DNA from: Caenorhabditis elegans
Lineage: Eukaryota; Nematoda; Chromadorea; Rhabditida; Rhabditidae
Direction: 5' to 3'
DNA length: 64,000 nt
NCBI RefSeq assembly: GCF_000002985.6
Contig: NC_003282.8
Location: 1,488,001-1,552,000, forward strand
The translations under genes and the position numbers were made by a program. The notes beneath the pieces were generated by a model. The model did not search any database. It was not told the origin of the DNA and saw nothing but the letters and a program-made list of their open reading frames with translations. This document shows positions 11,876-22,563 of the stretch, piece after piece; the first letter of the stretch is position 1, and each line of letters starts with the position of its first letter.

Positions 11876-14800
11876 ATGAAGGTTCTACCACCAGAAGTCG
11901 AGGAAATCCTCGCGAAATTCCGTTTAAACCGTGAACAACTTCAAGAAATCAGCGAAAAAGTGGAGCAACAAATGAAAATGGGTCTCGCAAAGACTCAAGG
12001 CTCATCGATTGCAATGTTGCCGAGTTATGTACCAGCGTTGCCAGATGGAACAGGTAAAAATGCAGAAAAATGGAAATTTAATGAAAAAATCTAAAAAAAA
12101 AACATAAAAAATCGTCGATTTTAGCCAATTTCGAAAAATCCCAAAAAACAAAACTGATAAAATTAATCAAACATTTCTGAAAATCGAGAAAAAAACCATT
12201 GGAATTTAATTAGTTTAATTAATTAAAAATCGTGAAAATTTACTAAAAACGACAAAGAAATTCAAATTTTGCTTTGAAGATTCAAAAGTTTTACGAATTT
12301 TCATGGAAAATAGGTAAAATTGAAAAAAAAAACTAATTTTAATTGTAATTTTATAGAAAAATCTACGAAGTGGATTAAAAACTCTAAAAAAAATTGATTT
12401 AAATGTGAAATTTCAGAAATTTTGTTTATTTTTGATTTTTATTGAAAAAAGCTGAAAATCGAAAAAAAAATTCAAAAAATTGCGTAAAAAATTATAAAAA
12501 TATATTAAATTCCTTGAAAATCAGGAAAAAAGTCGAAAAATTAAGTTAAGACTTACAAAGTTAGTGCAAGTTTAAAAAATTCACTGAAGTTTGACAAATT
12601 TTACAGAAAATCGCGAAAAAAATCGCTAAACATTTGTTAATGCAATAATTTTACTTAGTAATTCCGAAAAAAATCATTATTTTCATGAAAATTTGCCTAA
12701 AATCTCAATTTTTAAAGAATTTCCTAAAAATGTCAAAAAAAAATCTGAAAAATACTATAAAATTTAACAAATTAAAAAACTAAAATTCAGAAAACTTAAT
12801 TTTTAAAGGAAAAATCAAAAACATACAAAAAATTCCAGAAACCGGAAAATACGTGGCAATCGATTTGTCGGGAAAGAATCTTCGAATAATGTTACTCACA
12901 ATGAACGGAGCCGGAACGACGCCCACGCATGAAACAGTCAATTATATAGTAGCTAATCATGTTATGAAGGGAACCGGTGATCAGGTAAGCAAAATTTGTG
13001 CGAAAAATTTGAAAATTTCCGAAAAAACAGCTAAAAACACTGCAACTTTTTCCTCACGAGGGACGAGGAAAAGTGGTTTCTAGGCCATGGCCGAGGGGCC
13101 GACAAGTTTCAGCGGCCATTTATCTTGCTTTGTTTTTCGCCTGTTTTCTTTTGTTTTTCACAGCTTTTTCCCGTTTTTTCTTATTAAAACTGATAAATAA
13201 ATATTTTTTGCAGATGCTAAAACAATTTCCAAGTTAAAAAATTATGTATTCAGTGGGCAAGCAGCGGTGAAAGTGGTCAATGTAATATGATGGATTACGG
13301 GAATACAAAACCTAAACTTTTTCTGAAACATGATACATATGATGCTTAGATGCTGAAATTACCTGATTTTCATATCAAGACCGCTGAAAAAGTTTTGAGA
13401 TTTTCAAAATTCAACTTTTTCGGTGAAAAAGTCGAGATTTTCGCACAAAAAGTTGAATTTTGAAAACCTCAAAACTTTTTCAGCGGTCTCGATATGAAAA
13501 TCAGGTATCTTCAGCATCTAAGCATCATATGAATCATGTTTCAGAAAAAGTTTAGGTTTTGTATTCCCGTAATCCATCATATTACAATGCCCACTTTCAC
13601 CGCTGCTTGCCCACTGGAATACATAATTTTTTCACTTGGAAATTGTTTTAGCATCTGCAAAAAATATTTATTTATCAGTTTTATTAAGAAAAAACGAAAA
13701 AATCGATGAAAAGCGAAAGAAAACAGGCGGAAAACAAAGCAAGATAAATGGCCGCTGAAACTTGTCGGCCCCTCGGCCATGGCCTAGAAACCACTTTTCC
13801 TCGTCCCTCGTGAGGAAAAAGTTGCAGTGAATTACTGAAAAAAAAAGATTTTGGATTCAAAAGTTCTGAAAATAAATTTTTTTGGCAGAAATTCAAAATT
13901 TCTGAAATTTTTTTTTAGCAAGAATTTCAAATTTTCTGGAAAAAAAACATTTGGTGGGAAATTCAAATTTTCTGAAATTTTTTTGGCAAGAAAACAAATC
14001 AATCATCAAATATCGAAAATTTGAAAAATCTGTGACGTCACAAATTTTCAAAAAAACATTTCCCGCCGTTTGGAGCTTATGGGACAACAACCTGACACCA
14101 AATTTTCAAAGTTTCAATTCAAAACCCCGACTAAAACGGGCAAAAATTGGCGAAATTTCTCAACTTTCAGCTTTTCACATTCATCGTCAATTGCCTCCAA
14201 CGATTCCTACAAGAATTCGGACTAGTTGATGCTAATTTACCTATTGGTACGAACTTTTTCACCGAAAATTCCGATTTTCCTGGAAAAAATATTAAAATAT
14301 GTCTTTTCAGGGTTCGTATTCTCATATCCATGTGAACTATTGTCAATTCGTTCGGCACGTCTTTTGTGGTGGACTAAAGGGTTCGATATTAAGGATTGTT
14401 TGCAACGGGATATTGTAGCTCTATTGGAAGAGGCTCTCGAGATGAATATGGTAAAAATTCGATTTTTTCTTGAAAAACTATCAAAAAATTTGAAAATTTG
14501 TCCTTTTGTGATCACTAAAATCGGAAACCGTAAAATTTTCGATTCTACGAAAAATAGCTTTAAAATTTGGCAATTTTTCTTACGGTAATAAAAAGTTTTA
14601 AAAATGCGTATTGCACAGCATATTTGACGCGCAAAATATCTATCTCGTAGCGAAAACTACAGTAGCTCTTTAAATGACTACTGTAGCGCTTTGTTGTGGA
14701 ATGGGGAGCCGACATTAGCTGCGCGGCGACTCAAGCGACGGCAGGATACGCAGCCTTTGGACGCCACCACTTCAGTCTTGATGCTGCGCTCGTGCCGAAC

Positions 14801-17800
14801 GGTCGTGCGTGGCACTTCTCTCCCGACGCATCCCCCATTTTCCTTTGTAATTGCCCCTCACTATTATTCATGTACTTGCTCCGATATCCAAGGAGAACCC
14901 GACAAACTCCAATAACCAAGGAGTTTCCAGGCCTTCCCCCTACTTTATCCTCTCTCCCTCTTTTATTGTAATTCTTATAATTACTATATAAATTAATATA
15001 TTTATACATTTGTTCTGTCACTAGCTCTATATTCAAGTCTCCTCGAGAGCAAGACCACCGCATTCATCCGCACTGCCAGAGGGCTCCTTCCAGACTATAC
15101 ATAATCTTTCTTCGGTCTCGAGTCACTCTTCGTTACGGCTTAAAGGCTCGGTCGCCGCCTCCGGGTGCCACAACACGCTTTTGTCGATTTATGGGCTCCA
15201 TTTTTAAAGTGAAATCACCTATTTATCGATAGAATATTTAAATCAAAGGAAGCCCGTAAATCGACACACAACAGCGCTACAGTAGTCATTTAAAGAATTC
15301 TACTGTAGTTTGATATTTTGCGCGTCAAATATGTTGTGCAATACGCATTCTCAGAGAATTTTGAGTTCCCGTAATAACACAGTTTAATAACAAAAAACAC
15401 TCGATTTCAGTCCACAAAAGTGAGCATCAAAGCAGTGATGAACGACACAGTAGGACAGTTGGCTGCTGCCGCACACAAATATGGTCCAGAATGCACAATT
15501 GGGGTGGTTATCGGTTATGGGTAAGGATATTGCTAGGTTGCTAACATTTTGCTCCCCCATTTTTTTATTACAATTTATTATTACCGTATATCCTCTAGGC
15601 AATCTATCCCATGCTCACATTTCCCATGCACACATTTCCCATGCTGACATTTTCTCCCGTGCATACAAAATATTCCCATGCTTACGCCCAGTAGTTCGAG
15701 TACTCCCATGCCTACAACTCATTTTTTCCCTTTTTTCCGTTCCCATGCTGACATTCTCATACATACATTTTTTCCGGTGCATACAAAATTCCCATGCTTA
15801 CATCCAGTAGTCGAAGTACTCCTATGCATACACCTCATTTTTTCCATTTTTTTTCGTTCCTATGCTGACATTCCCATACATACATTTGTTCCCATACTTA
15901 CAAAAATGTATTCCCATGCCGACATGGAACAGTTTTGTGCTCCAGAAGAGCACAAAGTCAATTTTTTTGCTCATTTTCATTGTAATAGGCTTACTTGACA
16001 GCTTTCAGTTACAACTGATCGCTTTTTTTTCAAAATGCATTAGTTCTCGATTATGAACAAGGAATCGAAGAAAAATGGGGATGACTGCCTATAGAGTAAA
16101 ATTTTTTTTTTGAAAAATTTTTTTCTCTCTATTTTGTAGGATATAATTAATTCGGTGAATTCCACAACTTCAAATGTTCATATTGCTGTTTCCGTGCAGT
16201 TATGAGTTTCGCAGTGTCTTAGGAACATTCCATTTTTTGTTGCATTTTGTAGGAAATCGGAGCTATCTTATAATTTCTACAAATTAGAAAATCCATTTCG
16301 TACTATTTCATGTAACTTGAACCTATTGCTTCAAAAATAGCACAGAACGAATGTTGATTCTGTTTCTTTCATTAAAAAATGTGCTACTGTGCATTTTTTC
16401 CCACTTCTACGACTTTAAAGGCGCGCGAATTTTCGCGCAATAATCTCGCCACGCGCATCCCATTGATTTGTTGAGCGCTGGCGAGACCAATGACGGGACC
16501 ATTTTGTATAAATGCGCGCGCCTTTAAAGTCGTAGAAGTGGGAAAAAATGCACAGTAGCACATTTTTTAATGAAAGAAACAGAATCAACATTCGTTCTGT
16601 GCTATTTTTGAAGCAATAGGTTCAAGTTACATGAAATAATGCGAAATGGATTTTCTAATTTGTAGAAATTATAAGATAGCTCCGAATTCCTACAAAATAC
16701 AACAAAAAATGAAATGTTCCTAAGGCACTGCGAAACTCATAACTGCACGGAAACAGCAATATGAACATTTGAAGTTGTGGAATTCACCGAATTAATTATA
16801 TCCTACAAAATAGAGAGAAAAAAAATTTTCAAAAAAAAAAATTTTTTTTGAGCAAAAAAAAATTTTACTCTATAGGCAGTCATCCCCATTTTTCTTCGAT
16901 TCCTTGTTCATAATCGAGAACTAATGCATTTTGAAAAAAAAAGCGATCAGTTGTAACTGAAAGCTGTCAAGTAAGCCTAATACAATGAAAATGAGCAAAA
17001 AAATTGACTTTGTGCTCTTCTGGAGCACAAAACTGTTCCATGTCGGCATGGGAATACATTTTTGTAAGTATGGGAACAAATGTATGTATGGGAATGTCGG
17101 CATGGGAACGAAAAAAAAGGGAAAAATGAGTTGTAGGCATAGGAGTACTTCGACTACTGGATGTAAGCATCAGAATATTTTGTATGCACGGGAGAAAATG
17201 TATGTATGGGAATGTCAGCATGGGAACGGAAAAAAAGGAGAAAAATTAATTGTAGGCATGGGAGTACTCGAACTACTGGGCGTAAGCATGGGAATTTTGT
17301 ATGCACGGGAGAAAGTGTCAGCATGGGAAATGTGTGCATGGGAAATGTGAGCATGGGATAGATTGCCTATCCTCTATTAGTAAGGCGTGCAAAACTAATT
17401 TTCGGACGCCTAATTTGATGCAAAACTAATAGAGGGTGCAAAACTAATTTTCAAACTGGTTTTTTTCTCATGTTTTCCATTAAGTTATGGCATAATATCA
17501 TTAATTTCAGTAACACCTTGTGAACCAAAATGGACAAATTTTAAGGCTGATATAAAATCGTCGAAAAATCTGGAAAATTCTTACAGACTTGTTATACTAA
17601 GTCTGTAAGAATTTTCCTGATTTGTAAAACGATTTTATAATGCAAATTTTAAATTATTAAAAATAGGGAACAAATGAAGGGGTGCAAAACTATTAGAGGT
17701 GCAAAACTAATAGAGAATATACGGTATTCAACATTATTCAATGTATTTCCCATTAATGCTCGAGTAGATTGAAACGAATGTTCGTTATGAAAACAGTACT

Positions 17801-20800
17801 CCTACTCAGGGGTGGGCGGCAATTGCCGGTTTGCCGATTTGCCGGAAATGTTAATTTTCGGCAAAATTATCTGCTAATCTGCTAAATTTTTTGAAACTCT
17901 GCAATTATAGTGTTGGGGTACTGTAGGTACCAAGGGTGCCGGTTTTTCGAGAAAATAGTTAAAGTTGAAACAAAAAAGTCTTCGATGGAACCACTAAGTT
18001 TTTGGGCTTTTGCCTCTGTTTTTTTTCAAATTTTAACTTATTTTAAACCGAAAATCTGACTTTTCGCATATTTCTCCTTATGCCAAAAAAAACCAATTTT
18101 CCAGGTGCAACTCGTCATATCTGGAAAAAACGTCCCGAATCACGAAATTCGACGCAAAAGCTCGCGGTTACGATCATGATAACATGATTGTCGTCACAGA
18201 ATGGGAGGAATTTGGAAAACATGTAAGAAAATGGGGAAAAAAGCGGAAAATTCTAGATTTTTTTGTGAAAAATTACGAGAAAATCGAAGAAATTTTAAGC
18301 TAGAAGAGAAGAATCTTAACTTTTTCGATATCCAAAAATTAAAATGTTCAGGGTGAACTCGACGATATTCTGACACAATTTGATCGGGAAGTCGACGCCG
18401 CCAGTGTGCACAAAGGAAAACAGCTGTAAGTTGATGTTCTCTGAAAATCACCGAAATTATGAAAATACACGAAAAATCACAAAGGAAATCTGGAAAAACG
18501 AAGGAACAGCCAATATTTAACCGAAAAATTGGGAAAATTAGAAGTTTCACATATTAAACTAACACAATCTCACTTTTTTTTTTAAATCTGATAAATATAC
18601 TGAAAATCAACATGTTTTACTTAGAATTCAGCGATTATTTGAAAAGTGGCTTATTATTGAATTTTTTCGGCTTTTTCCATCCCAGTTGCCGGGGAATGCT
18701 GTAAATTTAGGTACGGCAACTCGGCATCTGAACTGAATTTCCCTGTATATTTTCTGTGACTTGTGTGTTTCTCTATCCGAATTGATGGTTTGAATAGTGG
18801 TATTCTCGGCTGAAATATGCAATAAATACCGTATTCCAACCAACAATTTGTGCAATAGAGCACACTTGTCACTGGAGATGCGGAAGCTATGCCCAAATTT
18901 TCATTTTTTTTTTGTTTTTAGTGTAAAATCTGGAATTTTGCAGAATCGATAAATTGTGCGGAGCCCTGTACATTGGTGAAGTTGTGCGACGAGTACTTTC
19001 TCAACTGGTTTTGGATAGGTAAGTGAAAAAAAGTCAAACTTTTAGTATTAAAAATTAAATTTTGGAAAATTTACGAAAAGTCACAAAAGAGCAAAAATAT
19101 GCTCAAAAATACAAAAAAAAACAAAAATTTTAGCTTTTAGCTTTTTAAATGAAGGCATGTGAAATATGTATAATTTATGATTTTTGCAAAAAGTATAAAG
19201 TTACGAAGAAATTAATGCTATACTATTTTTTTTTTAATTTGATTTTTCAGAGTTCTATTCGAAGGACAATCGTGTGAAAAATTGGACGAAGACGAGTCAT
19301 TCCCGACAAAATATATTTCAGAGATTTTGGGGTGAGTTTAGATGAATTTTGAGCAGAAAATTGAAAATTTTTTGTCGAAAATCCAAATTAAAGCATCGAA
19401 TTTACAGTTGAAAATTCAAATCTTGACTGGAAAATTCTAAGAATGAGTAAAAATTCAAGTTTAAGCTGAAAATTTAAATTTCGATTAAAAAATTCGATCT
19501 GAAATAATTACTGAACACTGCAACTTTTTCCTCACGAGGGACGAGGAAAAGTGGTTTCTAGGCCATGGCCGAGGGGCCGACAAGTTTCAGCGGCCATTTA
19601 TCTTGTATTGTTTTCCGCCTGTTTTCTTTCGTTTTTCATCGATTTTTTTCGTTTTTTCTTAATAAAACTGATAAATAAATATTTTTTGCAGATGCTAAAA
19701 CAATTTCCAAGTAAAAAAATCATGTATTCAGTGGGCAAGAAGCGGTGAAAGTGGGCAATGTAAAATGATGGATTACGGGAATACAAAACCTAAACTTTTT
19801 TTGAAACACGATACATATGCTGCTTAGATGCTGAAATTACTTGATTTTCATAACGGGACCGCTGAAAAATTTTTGAGGTTTTCAAAAAAAAAAAAAAAAA
19901 AAAGTTTATGTTTTGTATTCCCGTAATCCATCATATTACAATGCTTACTTTCACCGCTACTTGCCCACTGAATACATAATTTTTTACTTGGAAATTGTTT
20001 TAGCATCTGCAAAAAATATTTATTTATCAGTTTTATTAAGAAAAAACGAAAAAAATCAGTGAAAAACGAAAGAAAACAGGCGAAAAACAAAGCAAGATAA
20101 ATGGCCGCTGAAACTTGTCGGCCCCTCGGCCATGGCCTAGAAACCACTTTTCCTCGTCCCTCGTGAGGAAAAAGTTGCAGTGCAGAGATTTGAAAATAAA
20201 ATTTTCCAATTTTCAGTGAAGAAGAAGGTGTATTCAAGGCGTGTCGACGTATTTGTGAAGAGCTTGAAGTTGAAATGCACGGAACTGGAGATTATATTAT
20301 AATACGAGAAGTGTGTGACGTCATCTCTAGACGAGGAGCCAGTATTGTTGCCGCAGGTAACTGAAAATTTTGATCTGAAATTTCGAATTCTACAAATTTC
20401 GAAATTTCTGAAAGTTTAAATTTTCCAAAAATTCAAATTTTCAAAAAAATTTCAAAATTTCCTAAATTCTAAAAAATTTCCATTTTTCCCAAAACGCTGA
20501 AATTTATTAAATTCAAAAAAATTTTAAATTTTCCAAAAAGTTCAAATTTTCCAAAATTCAAAAATTTCCAAAACGTTCGGAATTCCAAAAATTCAAAAAA
20601 AAAATCCAAGCAGTTCGAATTTTATTTCTAAAAAAAATTCTAAAAATTTAGAATTTCCAATAATTAAAAAATTACAAAGTACTAAAATTCCAATTTTTAT
20701 AAATTCTGAAAAATTCCGAAACTAAAAAATTTCCAAAAAAATCAAATTTTTCCAGAAAAGTTCTGAAAATTCTGAAAATTTTCCAAATGTTACAAAACTA

Positions 20801-21675
20801 AAAAATTCCAGAAAATTTCAAATGTCTCAAAAGTTTAAAAAAAATCTGAATTGTTCAAAAATTCCGAAATTCTAAAAATTTCAAAGTTTCCAAACATTTT
20901 TAATTTTTGAAAAGTTGAAGTTTTCCAAAATTTCAAAAATCTAAAAAACATTTTTAAAGTTCAAAATTCCAAAAATTCCAAACTTCTAAAAAGTTTTAAT
21001 TGTCCAAAACGTTCAGACATCCAAAAATTACAAAATTCCAAAAATCTGACATTTTCTAAAATTTTAAAAATTTAAAAATGCGAAAGAAAAAGTTTTTCAG
21101 CGTAAAATTTCGCTTTGTTGATTAGTTTAAAATTCAATGTAATTAATTTTTTTTAAATTAAGAAAATTAAACGTTTAAAAATAATTTGAAAAAAAAAATT
21201 GAATAACATTTTTTTTTTTGAAAATTCACAAATAATTTTTTTTCTCAAAAATCTGTCTCTTTTCACATTTTAATAACTCTAATCTATCACAATTTTCCAA
21301 ATTTCCAGCCATCAGCGCTCTGCTCCGTCACCTGGAACTGTCTTCCGTGAAAATTGGTGTAGGTGGCGCTCTTATTCAATTCCATCCAACCTATCATCAA
21401 ATGCTAAAGGAGAAGCTCGAAGAGCTCACGCCGATTACCATGAAAGTAGGAATTTTATGAGAATTTTAAAAAATTGCAAGTTTTGAAAATTCGAAAAAAA
21501 ATTTCTGAAAATTTCTTTTTTTGGAATTTTTTTTTCAAAAAATTTTTTACCGAATAAAAAAAATAATGGTTTCAAATTAATAAAAAAATTTCAGTTCGAA
21601 CTCGTACCTGCCGACGAAGGAAGTTGTCAAGGAGCCGCTCTAATTGCCGCCGTTGCCGAACGCCTGAAGCTCTAA
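11876..21675 (+). CDS. hxk-3: Hexokinase-family protein with degenerate ATP-binding motifs
   Basis: Twelve exons join in phase: 11876-12053, 12839-12984, 14171-14246, 14311-14450, 15411-15520, 18105-18222, 18352-18425, 18944-19018, 19251-19331, 20217-20356, 21309-21445 and 21595-21675. They give 451 aa, the length of a single hexokinase domain. Sugar-binding motifs are present: GFVFSYP (134-140), WWTKGF, MNDTVG (190-195), CNSSYLE (218-224) and TEWEEFG (248-254). Phosphate- and adenosine-binding motifs are altered. The usual DLGGTN is DLSGKN (68-73), the VDG phosphate-2 turn is GVGGAL (396-401), and the GSGKG adenosine motif is GSCQG (434-438). It may therefore bind hexose with weak or no kinase activity; that is inference. 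Introns carry several mobile elements. AATAAA lies at 21950-21955. I recall hxk-3 as Y77E11A.1. Confidence 0.93.
13038..13829. mobile_element. Palindromic element, family P, copy 3
   Basis: 792-bp CACTGCAAC...GTTGCAGTG foldback in hxk-3 intron 2, starting 53 bp after the donor site. The central arms contain AACTTTTTCAGCGGTCTCG and its complement. I see no flanking duplication. Confidence 0.85.
14604..15350. mobile_element. TIR element (MITE) interrupted by a solo LTR
   Basis: Outer inverted repeats begin ATGCGTATTGCACAGCATAT on the left and end with the complement on the right. They continue through GACGCGCAAAATATC and TTTAAATGACTACTGTAGCG on both sides. Removing the 484-bp LTR insert plus one target copy restores a roughly 260-bp MITE of a type abundant in C. 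elegans. It lies in hxk-3 intron 4. Confidence 0.85.
14692..15175. mobile_element. Solo LTR inside the MITE
   Basis: The segment begins TGTTGTGGAATGGGG and ends GGTGCCACAACA, so it has TG...CA ends within the inverted repeat TGTTGTGG/CCACAACA. It is flanked by the exact 5-bp duplication CGCTT (14687-14691 and 15176-15180). Its GC-rich, non-palindromic interior differs sharply from the surrounding MITE. No gag or pol is present, so it is a solo LTR. Which LTR retrotransposon family it comes from needs a database search. Confidence 0.75.
15584..17724. mobile_element. Palindromic TA-type MITE split by a foldback insertion
   Basis: The ends CCGTATATCCTCTATTAG and its near-complement (one mismatch) are flanked by TA on both sides (15582-15583 and 17725-17726). 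The 5' 14 bp (15584-15597) are separated from the remaining 348 bp (17377-17724) by the insert described next. The interior has its own hairpin (AAAATTCTTACAGACTT and its complement, about 17570-17620) and repeated GTGCAAAACTAAT. It lies in hxk-3 intron 5. Confidence 0.8.
15598..17367. mobile_element. 1.77-kb foldback element with 9-bp target duplication
   Basis: Two arms of about 0.85 kb are near-perfect inverted copies around a centre near 16490. The ends are GGCAATCTATCCCATGCTCA and its complement. The exact 9-bp direct repeat TATCCTCTA flanks it (15589-15597 and 17368-17376). Subterminal regions contain many CCCATGC/GCATGGG units. The 9-bp duplication suggests a Mutator-like mobilising transposase. 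No transposase is encoded, and the open frames here are shadows of the repeat. Confidence 0.88.
17811..17900. repeat. hAT-like end with TTTGCCG repeats
   Basis: CAGGGGTGGGCGGCAATTGCC followed by GCCGGTTTGCCGATTTGCCG matches the ends of the TTTGCCG-rich elements at 41333-41820 and elsewhere. Only one end is evident here, so it is a fragment in hxk-3 intron 5. Confidence 0.5.
19516..20182. mobile_element. Palindromic element, family P, copy 4 (centre deleted)
   Basis: 667-bp CACTGCAAC...GTTGCAGTG foldback in hxk-3 intron 9. Relative to copies 1-3 it has lost about 125 bp at the centre, where an A-rich run (19886-19903) replaces the inner arms. Confidence 0.8.
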
Positions 21676-22563
21676 AAATCTGAAAATTTTCCCCATCATC
21701 AGTATAGGCACGTTTTTTTTAAATATTTTTTCTGAGAATTTTCGGATTTTTCTCAAGAATCCTGACATTTTTTGCCCCATCCTTTGTATTTAGAAAGAGA
21801 TAACACATCGAATTTTTTTTCTGTTTTCCCCGCCATAACCCCCCCTCGAAAAATCAAGTTTTTTGTCATTTTTGTGTGTGTGTTTGTAAATGTAATTCTT
21901 TAAAAATGTAAAGCTGTATGAGATTTTTTAAATTCAAGTATTGTTTAAAAATAAAGATTTTTTTAGAACACATTTTTTGATATAACAAAATATAATTTAA
22001 AAAATGAAAAAAAAAGAAAAAAATAAATTTTTGAAAAAAAAACGTTTTTATTTTATTTTTTTCAATTTTCAGCGTTTGGGCAAATATTGGAATTTTTTAA
22101 AGTATGTTCCGTACTAGCTAGCATACTTTGTTTGGTATTTTCTGGTAGATTTAACAATTCTGAACAGTTTTATGAAAGAAAAAAGAAGGACTTTATAGGA
22201 TTTTCCCGTATTTTTGGAATTTTTAAAAATACAGCTTTTGGTCAAAAATTGAAAAAAAAAATTAAAATCTACCAGACTTTCTTTTGGACATTGGCGGAAG
22301 AGAAAAAAATGTTCATCGTAAAATGTTTTATGATTTTGTATAAAATTTTTGTTTATTGAAAAAAATAATTTAAAATTTTTGTGTTTCTTGCGTTAACATT
22401 TATTGCGTTCATGATCATTAGCTGATAAAAATTTCCATAAAACCGAGCATTACACGTGTTTCTTATCAGTTTCGCGGAAAAATCAACAACCTTTACCCCC
22501 AATTTTTATAGTTTTTTTTTTCTCAAATTTCCCCATTTTTTCCAGGTAATTTTACTTAAAAAA
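21676..22563. other. hxk-3 3' UTR and intergenic region before the lipase
   Basis: Contains the hxk-3 polyadenylation signal AATAAA (21950-21955) and AT-rich sequence leading to the lipase start. The open frame near 22087 begins with TTG, not ATG, and I see no splice or homology support for it. Confidence 0.5.

Noticed and set aside
15481..17354. Several 60-120-aa frames in the foldback arms (HADIPIHTFVP-type)
   Set aside because: Mirror-image readings of CCCATGC repeats in the two arms, with no splice context or domain.
22087..22359. 90-aa frame after hxk-3
   Set aside because: Starts at TTG, lies in AT-rich sequence, with no splice sites or family.
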